Source: Loxodes magnus
Taxonomy: Eukaryota > Ciliophora > Karyorelictea > Loxodida > Loxodidae
NCBI GenBank assembly: GCA_946699065.1
Contig: CAMPDV010000014.1
Coordinates: 496,001-560,000 of the forward strand
DNA: 64,000 nucleotides
Direction: 5' to 3'
Made by a program: the position numbers and the translations under genes. Shown one piece after another: positions 51,201 to 64,000 of the stretch (the stretch's first letter is position 1; the number at the start of each line of letters is the position of its first letter). The notes under the pieces were generated by a model. That model saw nothing but the letters and a program-made list of their open reading frames with translations, did no database searches and was not told the origin of the DNA.

Positions 51201-54200
51201 CCCTCAAGAATTTTATTATTATGAAATTTATTTAAATTGAAATAAATGTTAGCATTTTAAACGAATCCAGCTCCACCATCCTCTGTTGAACTACAGTTTT
51301 AAAATATGTTGCTTTTAATAAAGTAGTTAAATTAAGGCTTATCATTTATTATTGCAAAGCATGATCCTGATTTAGAAACTTGATTTTAGCACGTGCAATT
51401 CGTCATATTCATTTGAGAATTAATAGAACAAACCGCTGAGCCTATCTTAGAACTGCTATTTCCATTAAATAATTAAGTATTATCTAACTTTAATAAACTA
51501 TTTTAATCTATTAGCAGAGATGTATTTACATAGTCGTTTATATAGCACTTTTAAATTTCTATTGTTGAATTTTGAGCGTACAAAACAGCGCCTTCTTTCG
51601 TTACTCTACTTTTATTGAACTAAGAGTTATTTATTAAAATGTTTGAGGAAAGTGAATAAATAACTCCTCCTTGTTCAGCTTACATGTTTCTAAATGATAA
51701 TTTATCTAAAGAAGCTTAAGAGTTGGATAAATAAATCGAACCTCCATATATTCCACTTCCATTCAAAAATCAGGTATCTTAAATTACTCAATCTGACTAT
51801 TCACCTAAGATAAAAGCTCCAGTAGGAGCAATTTAATCTTGAAATATGGATTTCTTCAGATTAATTTGCGAACTTCTTGCATATATTCCCGAAGTATCTA
51901 AAATAGCAGTATTCTTTTTAATGAAAACATTTTCAAGGTTTAGGTAACTTTAATATACGTAAATTGTAGAACTATAAGCTTCATTTTAGATAAATTGAGA
52001 GTTCTAAATATCTCCTGACATAATTTCAGGTGAAGCCTAAAAGCTAATGATTCCTGTTTAAGTTGCATTGTTTTTATATATCAGAGAATCATTCATATAA
52101 AATTAACTACTTGAAGAATATAGGATAGTGCCTTCATCTGCTAAACAGCCTGTGAAGATTAACTTTCTTAGTTTTAAATTACTATTTAGTTACATATATA
52201 TTACTCCCCCTTTATTTGCAGCTTTGTTTTTATTAAAGCTTGAATTGGTAGCAGATAAAGTTGAGTTTTGAAGATGAAAAACTCCACCTTCACTAGCTTA
52301 ATTATCTGTCATAGTTGCATTAAAAAATTATATATTGGACATTAAGCCTTTCAAAACTCCACCAACAGCTGCTGAATTATTAACAAAGGTTACCATGACT
52401 AATGAAATTTAAACCTATTAGAATGAAAAGACTCCACCATTTAATGCGTTGTTGTTTATGAATAAGCAATTGTTAATATAGATTTCATCTTGACTACCCT
52501 CTAAAACACCACCATTACTTTTAGCACTATTGTTTTAAAAGGTGGAATTAAGTATCTTATAGTTTGAAGTTTATGATTATATAGAAGCTCCTTTTAAAGC
52601 TATATTGTTCAAAAAACTAGAGTTCAATACTGTTCCAATTGAATTCTTTAAAAAGATCATAAATCCATTGCTAGCGTTATTGTTAATTGCTAAAAAGTTG
52701 CTAAAAAAGAACTATTCATTGTTTGCCTCAAGTAAACTGCCTCCTTCTATTTAATTTTCCTCTAGTTTACTGTCTTAGATATCTGCTTTCACGTTTCTTG
52801 TATAAATTAGTCCATAAAAGATTGTATTTTTAGTAAAATTAGTTTTCTTTATTTATAGAGATTCTATTTACAGACAGTATAGAACTGAATTTACATAGTT
52901 TTTATTAAATACGATCTAACTTAGAGATAGCAGCTAAGAAACTGTCACATCTAACAAGTTTCCAAGATTAGAAGTATTATTGATGAACTTAACATCAGTG
53001 AACCAAGCATAAGTATCTTGTAATAACAATACGGAACCTTATGTTGCTTCATTTTTGTTTATCTAAGTTCCTTAAACTCAAATTTTTGAGGATGAAACAT
53101 AAAAGGCAGATCCGCTTTTCGCTTAATTGAATTCAATTTTATTATCATAAATTCTTAAAATAGATTATTAACTATTTATAACTGCTCCATAGTTTTCAGC
53201 GATATTATCAGTGAAACTGCTTTATTAAATTTAAGCATCCAAGTTTACTAAATAGAAACTCGTCCCAAAAGATGCTCTATTTTTAGTGATGCTTAATGCT
53301 TTAACTTCTATCTTTTCTTTCTCTTAATAAATTACACCTCCTTATCATGCATAATTGCTAGAGCTCTCGAGCATATCTATGCTAACACTTGAGTAAATAC
53401 TATAAAGAAATCCACCTCGATTGGCTTTATTATATTAAGCTATGTTAGAGACAAGTGATAGTATGCAAGATTCAACATAAAAGGAGCCAGATCCTAAGGC
53501 CTCATTTTAAAGGAATGATGAATTTTAAACAAAAATTTATCTTTATACAAAGTAAGCTGAACTTCCATCGTTTGCTGTATTATTCCAGAATGTGATATTT
53601 AGTATAGAAGTTTATCCAGAAAGCTTTTCATGGTAAAAATAAATACCACCTCCTTTTAATTTAGCTGAGTTTTATGATAAATTTGAATTCTTGATTTACT
53701 ATAATTACGACTTATCAAAACAAGAGAACCCTCCATCTCCATAGGTCGCTTTATTTTTAATTGCAGTAATGCTTTCAATCTATACGATTTCGGAATTCTA
53801 CGCAAAAATAGCCCCGCCACATAGGAATTAGACATTGTTTTCCTTAAAAAAGATAAAGCTAATCTTCTCAATTCTAAAATAGTTGCCTGAAATAGCTCCT
53901 CCATAGAAAGCAGCTGTGTTATTAGTGAAATTAGTATTTGTAATTAATTTTATCTTTGAATCTAAGAAATTTATGCCTCCTCCCCAATTAGAAGCGTTAT
54001 TGAACTCGAAATTGTTATTTTCTAATGAAATGCTAACTTCAGACTTCTCAAAGTTCATAGCTCCTCCATATTAGAAAGCACTATTATTTTTGAATTAGGA
54101 ATCTTTTATTTGTTCTATCGTTGAAAATTTAAAATCTGAAAAGCCTCCATCGTAAACTTTTGCTGAGTTTAAAATTGCGGTTATTTATATAATTTAAGAT

Positions 54201-55582
54201 ATTGTTGAATTGTAAAAATATAAACCACCTCCATATAACTATGCCTCGTTCTCTTAAAATTTACAGTTGTAAATTTGATAAAACTAGCTGGACGTACCAT
54301 AAATACATCCTCCAGACATACTAGCATTGTTTTTGGTAAACTGGCAATCGTTTAGAATTGAAAGCTCTGTATTCCAAATAGAAAAAGCTCCTCCATATCG
54401 TGCTTAATTTTATTTAATATCACAACTTCTTATGCTTAATATAGACTAATCCACATAGAGAGCACCTCCATAATCCAAAGCGTTATTTGAAGTAAATATG
54501 CAGTTATCAATTTAAAATTCTGAATTTAGTATGATTAAAGCTCCACCATAATCAGCAGTATTGGTCGTAAAATTACAGTTTATGATTTCGGTTTTCGATT
54601 TAGCAAAATAGAGCGCTCCTCCATACAACTCAGCAGAATTATTTTGAAAAATATTTTTTTCTAATTATGAATCAGATTATGAAGCATATACTGCACAGCC
54701 TTGATACCCTTTATTTTGAGTGAAATTAGAGTTAGATAAGGTGAGTGGAGATTTATCTAAAAAAACGCAGCTAAATGTATCTTTATTATTTTTAAAACTG
54801 CAAGTGTTAATATCTATTTTGCCCTCTACACTTTTGATTATAGTTTAAGTATTATTTATAAAGGAAGTTTAAATCATATTTGTTTAAGAGCCTTTCAGAT
54901 AAATTATCTGATAATCTTATAGAGCTTAAAAATTCTAAATGACAACATTTTCTAAGATAAAAATGCTTTGCTAGAGGTAGAAATATGATTACAAGCTGTA
55001 TTTAAAATTATCAAGCGAGACAAATCAGAGTCTTAATTTGGAATTTGTTCCTTTAATAAGCGATGTATGCTTACACTATTAAAATTCGCAAAAACTTTAT
55101 TGTATGTTGGATGCGTTAAGTCTAACATCTAATATCTGAAATGTCTCATTATACAAAAGAATTTGAACGTCTGGATTTTACAAGTAAATAACTGCTTCAG
55201 ATTCTTTTTAATAACACATTGGTCCTATTTCTAATCCTCCATTGCACAAATAAGGGACTATTGTGATATTTTTCGAATTTTTCCAGCTAAGTCCTCCTCG
55301 CATAATCTCACAATTATCTTTACAATTTACGCAGTCCAAACAATTCAATTAATGCTTTTTCTAGGAAATCAAAACATAGTGCTAATTTCCTTCGCTTAGT
55401 GAGAAAATAGCCTCTTAAATAGACGTGTAAGGAAATTTTTCTGATCCATCATAGCTAGTCAAATTTTCGTGCTAGAAATTTTCTGGAGTGGTTACATATA
55501 CTTCATCCGCTAATCCAAGCAATGCGTTTTAAAGAATCACTGCAACAGAAAGGAAGAAGATAATTTTCACTTGACAAGTCAT
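48287..55582 (-). CDS. Giant surface protein: beta-helix repeats, Cys-rich domain, multi-TM
   Basis: 2431 aa, no intron needed (7296 nt). Residues 1-25 are a signal peptide. A short Cys-rich part follows (about 70-120). From about 200 to 1530 come dozens of ~25-35-residue repeats with N-x-A and GG(A/G)I signatures, for example NNTAAFYGGAI, as in chlamydial Pmp and pectin-lyase-like right-handed beta-helices. Residues about 1655-1795 are a Cys-rich domain (C-x2-C pairs, GYWRW, GALCDVCDEGY). About seven or eight hydrophobic segments (about 1797-2120) include a YKDKFFYWEFV-type loop common in large ciliate membrane proteins. A Gln/Asn/Glu-rich cytoplasmic tail ends ...EEEKGLV at UGA. The parts before and after the membrane region put it at the cell surface with the beta-helix outside, perhaps for adhesion or recognition. 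Many internal UGA codons are Trp. Confidence 0.88.
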
Positions 55583-57594
55583 TTAAATTATAGTTAGATT
55601 TGAAAGTTACCGTTTGAATGATAATTTACAAAAATTACAATAGAATTTTTCCTTTTGAGAAAAATTAAAATCACTATTTTTGTGATTTTATACTATCTCT
55701 TTATGAACATAACTTAATACTTTTCTCAATTTAGAACTACTTTATCCATAATATAAAATTAACTTTCCTCGTTTTATATAGAGTCCAGCATGTTTGAACT
55801 TGAGACTTCAATTAGAAATTTCTTATTATTTTAAAGAAGTTAAAATTAAATAAAATACATAGAAAATTATACTGAAATTCATATATAAATGTAGAGTCCA
55901 TTCTACCTTTAGTTTATTAATTAATTCATTTTAGAGAATATATTTGTTAGCTTCGCTAGTAGAAATTTCAAAGTTCAATTCATAGTTTCCAGCTTTTTTT
56001 TCCTTATAAAATAGATAGCTATAACAAAATTGATGGAGTATCCTTTAATTTGTTAGATTATTTTCTAAATTGAGTTTAAGTGTGAAATTCTGATAAGTTG
56101 ATTACTCTTCTCCACTGTTAAAAATTTTAAAATCGAATATAAAAGTATTAAGATTTCAGCTAATTTTGATTTTTTATCTGCTTTATTTTATTTTTAAACA
56201 AAAGTGATTACTTTACTGCTTTCATAATTACACTTGACTTCCAAAGTATTAATTCTTCAAATATTATCAATAATAGAATAATAAAGCTTTATAATGAAGC
56301 AACTAATGATATTAAGTGAACTAGTTTACTAAGTAATTAAATTAAAGACAAATGTATTATCTCATTTAATATACTTGGAATCCTTATCTTTTATTATTTA
56401 TTAAAATGCTTGCTTTAATATAATGATTTAAACTTAAGGACTTGCTATTATTTCATAATTATAGATAAAGCTAAGCTTATTTTATTTTTTAAGAAAGCTA
56501 AGAACTTAAATATTAATTACATTAGCGCTATGTATTAAAATACTTTTTAACTATAATTTCTTATTTTAAGCATCTGTAGATCTAAAGATTTTAGCTTCTA
56601 GTAACCTACTGAAGATTTAGAAAATTATATTAGATCTAATTATTTTTCGTATGCTTAGTGTAAAATTCTATTTTCTTCTATCTAATATGAAAAATTGTAT
56701 AAAAGGAAAGTATAGCTAACAGGATTGAACTGAACTTAAGTTAGATAGCTTTACTGCTCATAAAGCTTTGAAATTAATTCTAAGATGATTGGTTATATGT
56801 TTAAGACAAGCTTTTTCAATTATTTTCTAAGCAGTTTAGCTTAGATGCTAAAAATAGAATAAAAAAAAGAGATTTTGAATATCATTATAAGAGATATAAT
56901 AATAAGGATATTAGAGAAAATCTAATATTAAAGCAAGCTAATAAATAGAGAAGATTTTTAGGGTTAAATCAACTAAAGCATTTGCTTAAAGAATCTTTAA
57001 TTAGGTTTAATTTACCTAAATAAAATTAAATAATTATTTAATAAGGATTTAGTATCTTTTTATGAGATATTATGATTATACCAAGCTAAGCATATTCTTC
57101 AAGTTGTATGTATAAACTCTTTTAGTAAAGTTCTTCTAAAATTTTTAATTTATTTAATCGAATAGTATGCAAGCAAGGCTATAACTATCTTCATAAAGTA
57201 TTAAAATACCTCTAAAATTTTGTTATAATAATTCTATATTAATAATTGAGAAGCCTTGCTTTAAGATATCTAACTAATTAAAATTACAATAAAGAGCTTT
57301 AAGAAAAGAGACATACTAATAGTGTAAAGTTTTGCTAATGAATAACTTTAATTTATAAAATAATAATAGTAGAAAATGATAGAGGTTATTAGATATAATT
57401 CTAGGCTATATAAAAATAATTATTTAGGGTAAATTAATAAAGCCTTTTGATGAACTTTAATATGTTTTGGTTTTATTTTGCATAAAATTAAAGATATTTA
57501 ATTGAATTTCTTTAAGCTGATTATAGATGTAAATGAGAATAATGTTAAAGCTTATTTTTATTTGAATTAAAGTTTATAGTTAATTGTATTATTA
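55583..57594. other. AT-rich intergenic stretch
   Basis: Upstream of the surface-protein gene and downstream of the kelch gene, both on the minus strand. No motif recognised. Confidence 0.45.
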
Positions 57595-58503
57595 TCACAT
57601 TATAAAGCAGCATCCACTCTTACTTTATTGTTTGAAATCTTAGCTTTGATTTTAAAGTTGGGGGATGAAGGTGTTTAAATTCAAGTCAAAGTTTCCTAAA
57701 TGTGTTCAATCTGCTAAATGCATATCATAAAGGAAGAATTAATTGTTTTCATCTGCAGCATAAATTTGCTAACTGTTTTAGACAACAAAACTTCTATTTG
57801 GAATAAATCTAGAAGCCTTTATTCCCTTTCCATGTGAAGTGAAAGACTTCCCATCAAACAGCAAATTACCTTTAAAATACCTAAAAACGAATAAACTATC
57901 TAATTGTTGAAGGTAACAACTTTCTAATTCGCTACACTTGGAAGGCAAAATCGTGCTTGAAATTTTTCAATTATTAGTAATTGTATTGAATACTTGAATT
58001 GAATCTAAAGTACTAAGTTTAAGACCATTATATCCTCCTAGGACATACATATTGTCATCAATAAAATCAGCAGCTGCACTGTGAGCTTACAATGGAATTC
58101 ACTAAAGTTAATCTATCTTTTTAGATTAAATATTGAAACACTCAACTGCAACATCATGTTCAACTTTGGAAGTTGCATATCCTGATATTAAATATATAAT
58201 CTGATCCTTAGCACAAATACTATGAAATTAATGTTCATTAATCGTATTAATCTTTTCAAGTCCTTAACTTGCTTAAGTTGTATTAGCACCAAATACATTC
58301 TTAAGAGAGATAAGTTAATACTAATTAGTTATGAACAAATCTTCAGCTACTTGTATTACTCTATTTCCTTATTCCAATTTATCTAAAACTGTTATGTGTT
58401 TCATTTGAGTCTATTTGCTTTTAGGGTCGTAGCAAAATACTTTATTACTTTGATGAAAACTTAGCATAAAACCATCAGAACTATTGTAATCATTGATTTG
58501 CAT
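57595..58503 (-). CDS. Kelch-like repeat protein
   Basis: 302 aa, starting MQINDYNSSDG, without intron. The best repeat, at about 135-170, is D-D-x-M-Y-V-L-G-G-Y-N-G followed by L-D-S-I-Q-V-F-N, then T-N-N-W. This is the kelch signature: a GG pair, a Tyr, and a Trp about 20-25 residues on. The Trp here is a UGA. Weaker repeats precede it (IIYLISGYA...VECFN) and follow it. Kelch repeats fold into beta-propellers that bind partner proteins; no BTB, F-box or other partner domain is visible. Stop taken as the UGA after KSGCCFIM; an earlier UGA at DLAD-W is read as Trp. Function unknown. Confidence 0.75.
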
Positions 58504-59674
58504 TTTATAATTTTTATTTCATTTAGTTAAGCATAAAAGCCCTTATAGATATTTTAGTAATTAAACTCATTATAAGTTTATATCTACTTTAGAATCTACC
58601 TCTTATTTTACAGTCCAAACTAAAACTATTGAAAACTCTGATATTAATTAATTTCTATAGCTAAGAAAAGGGATTTTCTGAAATATAAATTAAGCTAGAC
58701 TTATTAATTTAATATTACACAGAAGAAATATAAAATACGATACTTTGCATAAATAACCTAACTTCTAATCTCTTTACTCATATGAAAAGTCAATTTTAAT
58801 TAAAATTAAGCTCTTTTACCATTCGTTATTAAGAGCTATGAATTGCTATGTTTTAATTTAAATTTAATTATACTAAGCTTCAAACTTTTTTTCACTTAGC
58901 TGCATAATTAAGAATGATAACTTTGATTGCTAATTTATAAAATCTTGATGACTGCTAATATAATACAATTGTAAGTAAACTACTGGAAGGAGTATTAAGG
59001 AAATACAAGCAACATATAAATTCCTAAGAAATTTCTAGTTAATACTAATTTGTATGAGAATCAGAGTGCACAAGCAAATAATAAACTCAGGAAATAAAAT
59101 AAAAGCTATTTGTTCCTTCAACCCAGATTAAGAGTTAAAGCATGTGAAAATTAATTAATTTAACATTAAAAACTAAAGTCTAAAGGCTAGAACAAATACT
59201 AATAGTTTTATTAAGAAGCTATTATTTAAGACTTTAAATCAGTAACTATTATCTATTCTTATTTTCAATTATGCTTATATTAGGTCATTATAATAGCTGA
59301 AAAGCATCTAAAATTTATCTAACTTTAATAATTAATGTAATGTAAAATTTCATACTTGAAGCATTTTGTTATAAATAAGGATTTATAATTACAAAGTTAG
59401 GATAATAAAAAATATTGGTTAACGAAAGTAATTAAAGTGAGACTTATGCTAGTTAAGCTTTATTTAAATAATTTATTTTAGTTTATTTAATTGAGCTTAT
59501 TTAAATTTTAAATAAGGTCTGGAAGTGTTTTTCAAAAAGTACTTAATTAATAATTTCTAGGTGATACTGCCAAAGAAATGATATAGCAAGATATTTTTCT
59601 ATGATGATTATTAATTAAAGAATTAAAAAAAGCGATAAAATAATGTTAGATTTAAAAAATAATTTTAAGCTTCC
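58504..59674. other. AT-rich intergenic stretch
   Basis: No motif recognised between the kelch gene and the next gene on the same strand. Confidence 0.45.
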
Positions 59675-61522
59675 TCAAATATTCTATTCCTCTTCCTCCT
59701 CAAAATCTATTTGTTTATCTTCTTAGATATCTAAAAACATAGTATTTTATTAACTTTCTTCGATCTTGCCTTAAGGTTATTGTATAAACTGAATTTATTC
59801 CTCATTTTAATTTAAGTTTCCTAATCATGGACTTGTGTTAGTCATCTTTTAGAATTATTATTTTTACTTCGCAATAATATTTTAGTATTGCATATTGCTT
59901 TAATTGCAATTTTGATTTGTTTCATACTCTTTATTACTTTATTGGCTTTAAATATAACTTAAAACAGCTTCATTTATCTCGTTTGCTAGTTACTATCTCT
60001 ATCTTCCATTTAGGTTTTAATTTTTTTCAAAAACTGGTCAAAGGTTTTACTTAGGATAGCTAGTTTGCTTAGGTCCTTCAATTTTCAGAAGTTCGAGCAT
60101 AGCTTTTACATTATCTTGAGTTTAGATTAAGGCTATTATCACTTGTTCAATTGAGTATCCTTCATTAAAAAGTAATATTTTTATCATGGCAGATTAATTT
60201 TCTATAATGTTTTCTATTTTTTCATTTATGCTAATCATTTAATCTAAATCTAATGCCTAATTTTATTCAATTTTCTAAAAACAAACGCTCTAAAACTAGT
60301 TGTTTTACTATTGTATTTGAAAATTCGGCTATCAGGGATATTATTCGTAGTTTTGACTATTTTATTGATTTTAGCATTTAATATTTTTTTAAATTTCTTA
60401 GTTCATAGTTAGATTCACTATTTTATTTTATATTTCATCCTATTCACTGTAATATAGAGTTTCTTCTCATTATCCCACAATTTAATCATATACTCGCTCA
60501 TAAAGATCTTCTATAGTACATTTCTATTAAATATTCTTGCTTTTATCCTTCTTTCTAATGTTTTTATTAATAATATCTACAATTATTATCAAATCATTTT
60601 TATTCAAATTTTGCTTATTTAAGCAGCAATCTAGATGACCTAAATAGTTCAAATCACGTTTTATTGTTTGAAAAACAGTTTAATAAAAGGACTTCAAATC
60701 ATTTGTTTTTTTGTTTTTAAGGCAAAACTCTATTGAGGCTTTGATTTGATCATTATATTTATATACTTTACCAATTTTCTCTTCAGGATGACTTTTCAAG
60801 TCAAACAATCATTATGGACCCATTCTAATTAAATGTCTTTCATATCCGTAAATAGTTGATCTTGATTCATTAAATTATTCGCACAATAATTCTCTCTGCT
60901 GTAATAGTTTTTTGCTTTTAGGGTCTTTTTGTATTTACTCTCTATATAATTACATTAAATTTAGTACATCAATTATTCTTCTTTCAGGTTTTCTGCTTAT
61001 TTTAGAACTTTTAGATGTTAAAGTGATATTTTTTTCTACACTTTGAGAATATTTCTACTAATTTTATCTTCCATCTTTACTCCTAGACCGAGATCTCTCT
61101 TCTTAGATTTAACCTACTTTTTATATACCTCTCATAAAAGGCATAAATGACTCTATTGTTGGATTTGAGTCTAATTCATATTTCTGCTGAGTAATTTAGT
61201 TTATATACATATTAGCTTTTATTATCTCTACTTTTATAAAATTATTAAACTCTGAAGATAATTAGGACTTTATCCAAATTTTTTAAGGTATATAAGTTGA
61301 TTTCCAATTTGCGTCATCTCTAGATATAGAAACTTCCTCCTATCCTTGTTAATATCTAACGATGATTTGCCTTTCTTCTAAATTACTCTCTATTAAATTG
61401 TCCTAGAGAAGCAATTTGAAAAGAGTTTCAACACTCAACTCCTAGTTTTCATCTTGCTAGAAAGAAAGTTAAATATTCTTCGATTATAAGTCTTAAATTA
61501 GATGAATTCAAAAGAAGATCAT
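59675..61522 (-). CDS. Hypothetical protein with UBA-like domain and RS stretch
   Basis: 615 aa, starting MIFFWIHLIQD, uninterrupted frame. An Arg/Ser stretch (ERSRSRSK) sits near residue 140. Around 175-235 a charged helical part (LLCEQFNESRSTIYGYERHL) could be a helix-turn-helix, with low certainty. Residues about 446-485 (LLFNEGYSIEQVIIALIQTQDNVKAMLELL) resemble a UBA domain: a Gly-Tyr loop, then Ala-Leu and an Asn-Val before the last helix. UBA domains bind ubiquitin. The C-terminus is acidic and ends EEEEEQNI before UGA. Even amino-acid composition with abundant Asp, Glu and Lys distinguishes it from the AT-rich flanks. No complete family match. The start is the first ATG in frame. Confidence 0.65.
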
Positions 61523-62644
61523 TTTATTTATTATAACTCTAAAGTTAAAGTTAGTAATTTAAATGTCTCTTCTGCTTTTATAAAAGTATATTTCTTTATA
61601 AATCTATAATTATAAAAAATCCCATTATAATTCTCTCTTTTTTATACTGTAATCAAAAAATTTTATTTTAGAAAATATTCACTAATAACAACCCTATTTA
61701 GTTTTTTTGAAAACATTCTTATTGTAGAGATAAAACATTCAATAGATGAAATATTAGATTTTAATTATATAAGCCTTTAATAAAGTTTTTAAGGGTATTA
61801 TTTAAGTTAATTTTACCTTATATTTACTAATATTCCTACTTTTTTCTTGTTTATCGTTAATCTTTTTATTGGATAGTGTAAATATAACTTAATTTGTCCA
61901 AATAGCTAAATTTTAAAATTATTCTTAGTTTCTGTCAACAATATTTTCACTATTAATTTCGTCTAGATATATAATTACCTTAAATGTGATCAATAGTTAA
62001 ACTTTTAGAGTGTTATTAATAATAATTATTATATTTAAGTTTAGTAGAAATCCTATATAAATCTAAAAAAATAGCTATTTATTAATTAAGCATTACCTTT
62101 AATCTAGCAAAAATTAAAAGATTTCTATCAATCATTTATTTATTTATTACTAACAACTTAAATTTAAAACTAAGACAAGCTACAATAACTATTAAATATC
62201 ATCAAGAAGCCTTAAAAGTTCTACTTTGTGAAAAATATTTTTATCTTTAAAACTCAGATTGAAGATGTTTATTAAGCTATTTCTTAATGTACTTATAGAA
62301 ATAAAAATCTTAAATTATTTCTTTATTAATTTTTCTTATTTTACTTATAACTATTCTTCGATCTTTCTCCTCTAACTTAATTTTTATAACTATCTTAAAT
62401 TATATATGAAAGAAAATTTAAAGTTTATTAATAAGACTTATAATTCTATTTGTTTACGAATCTAATTAAAATAAATAACTAAGATGCTTAATTAACTATT
62501 TAGAAAAGAAGCATTAAGTTATTAATAATTTAAAATAAGTAGAGTAATTGATTAGGCTTGAATCAGTTAAAATTAAACCTTTCTCTATTTTTATAATAAG
62601 CTTTATTTAATTTAAAACTATATAAATCATATATGAGAAAATAA
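61523..62644. other. AT-rich intergenic stretch
   Basis: Nothing recognised. Confidence 0.45.
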
Positions 62645-63160
62645 TCAATTATAATGCTCATTTATTCTTTTTTTTAAAGGCTTCATTTATATATTCATAT
62701 TTTCTTTGTGAAGCACTTTGAACCAACTAGATATTATCAAAAAAAATAGTCTGACCTCACTTTTCTTGATGCATTATCTCATTAATGTGAAGTTATAATT
62801 CGCTTTTTACAATATCTATAAAAAATTGAAAGCATTCAAATTAGCGGCATCAAAATTAATTCCAAAAATATAAAAATGTTTATAATTTTTTGGTTTAACT
62901 TAAATAATAATTTAATTTTTATTAATAGTTGCTTTTCTACCTTGTATTTATTTTAAACTAGTGTTAGCTAATAACTACTTTTATTCTTTATCTAAAGTTA
63001 AATTTTTTAAGCATTCTAAGTTATTTTAAAGTTATGATATTTATCAATCCAATAGAATGTTTATTTTTGCTTTCTTTTCTAAAATGCTTTATAAGTGTTT
63101 TAATTTTTGTTTTTCTCTTATTAAATCATTTTAATTTTATTTTCTATTGATCTGTCTCAT
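62645..63160 (-). CDS. Hypothetical coiled-coil protein, 5' end uncertain
   Basis: 171 aa from the ATG at 63160 to a UGA at 62645. The first half is heptad-like and rich in Lys, Gln, Leu and Glu (REKQKLKHLQSILEKK), a likely coiled coil. The second half (KNYKHFYIFGINFDAANLNA) looks globular and the end is basic. Coding-like sequence (DLEACIKNIEKT) continues upstream in the same frame to about 63205 without an ATG, so the true start may lie in an upstream exon. No family recognised. The call rests on composition and frame coherence. Confidence 0.5.
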
Positions 63161-63205
63161 AGTTTTCTCAATATTTTTGATACAAGCTTCTAAATCATAA
63201 ATAAT

Positions 63206-64000
63206 AATAATGAAATAAAAAATAAATAACGTTCATTTAAAAATATAAAGAAAGCTTTATCTTTAAGTTAGTGTTAGATAGTAATTGCAACTATATAATT
63301 AATTAATTTATATTAGAAGAATGATAAATAGGCTTAAGAAGTTTTTTTATTATTTTATTATTAAGCTAGTTAATTTAAATTACAATTAAATCGATATTTA
63401 ATAAGTTCCCTTATCCTTAATTGTAAGTATTTTTGAATCTACCTTTTAATATAAGAATGTTTGAACTAATTAAAAAATCAATATTTAAGTTTTATATCTT
63501 GGCTCTATAATTGGATTTATTTCCCTTCTGCTTTAAAGTTTAAGCTATATAAAAAATGTTTTTTTAATTACTTACTCATATCAATCAAGAACTGATTTAT
63601 TAAATTAGATATTTTAAATCAATTCTACCTCTATGATTTACTATTAATTTAGTATTTAAAATCACTCCTTTATTCAAACATATTTTGCTTATAAAAAATT
63701 ATATTCAGAGCTTTTTCAGTTCATCAATGCACAAGTAACACTTTAAAAATAGTTCTGTCTAGTATAAATGACGCCTTATAGAACTATTTTAATTTAAAAA
63801 TGAATAGTTAGTATGATATGATTAAGAAATAAAATTAGTTCTTTCTGCGCTTTGTTTAGATTTTGTTTATAATAGTTATTTTTAACTGCTATAAGTGAAT
63901 GAAAAAGGCCTCGTTCTTATCAATCTTCTATATTTGATAAAATTTAAAAATGCTTTAGATATTTATTTCTTTCCTATCATTTAATTTTTTAAAATTATTT
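63206..64000. other. AT-rich stretch, no gene recognised
   Basis: Nothing recognised; it may hold an upstream exon of the preceding gene. Confidence 0.4.

Noticed and set aside
53656..53904. 82-codon minus-strand frame inside the surface-protein gene
   Set aside because: It is out of phase with the gene's start; the gene's own frame over this stretch gives the GGAI repeats.

Overview
The window looks like ciliate nuclear DNA that uses a genetic code with no dedicated stop codon. It is very AT-rich. The recognisable proteins only read through if UAA and UAG mean Gln and UGA means Trp inside genes. Every recognisable gene also ends most sensibly at a UGA. That combination matches the karyorelictean code (NCBI table 27, Loxodes-like); a Condylostoma-like code is the nearest alternative. 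One gene carries a 17-nt intron, close to the 15-16 nt introns of the related heterotrichs. The species is an inference. Because all 64 codons can be sense, an open frame is not evidence of a gene here, so calls rest on motifs, composition and frame consistency.

Layout. 1-3.1 kb: a dispersed repeat and a mobile-element-like ORF with a zinc knuckle. 3.5-14.1 kb: 10.67 copies of a 996-bp tandem unit; each unit carries, on the minus strand, a 119-aa gene with two C-x-H-x10-C-x2-C metal-binding modules, giving 11 gene copies. 14.1-26.9 kb: AT-rich DNA with two dispersed repeats, two copies of a ~310-bp SINE-like element with perfect target-site duplications, and three zinc-knuckle elements, two of them decayed. 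27.0-29.8 kb: a RING-USP fusion whose catalytic Cys position reads Ser. 30.8 kb: another zinc-knuckle ORF. 32.5 kb: tRNA-Phe. 33.9 kb: a possible tRNA-derived SINE. 36.7-37.6 kb: an inverted, nearly identical copy of the 1.8-2.7 kb element. 38.4 kb: the third SINE copy. 39.1-40.0 kb: a hypothetical gene running into a dispersed repeat. 40-48 kb: AT-rich, with one weak coding candidate. 48.3-55.6 kb: a 2431-aa surface protein (signal peptide, beta-helix repeats, Cys-rich domain, several membrane segments). 57.6-58.5 kb: a kelch-like protein. 59.7-61.5 kb: a UBA-like protein. 62.6-63.2 kb: a coiled-coil protein.

How it fits together. All recognised repeats and mobile elements lie left of ~40 kb; the larger single-copy genes lie mostly to the right and on the minus strand. 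At least six loci carry related gag-like ORFs with zinc knuckles, and no reverse transcriptase was seen, so they look non-autonomous. Three or four otherwise different repeats share a 32-nt hairpin next to a simple-repeat tail, which suggests mobilisation by one common LINE-type machinery. The 11-gene array is the most striking single structure.
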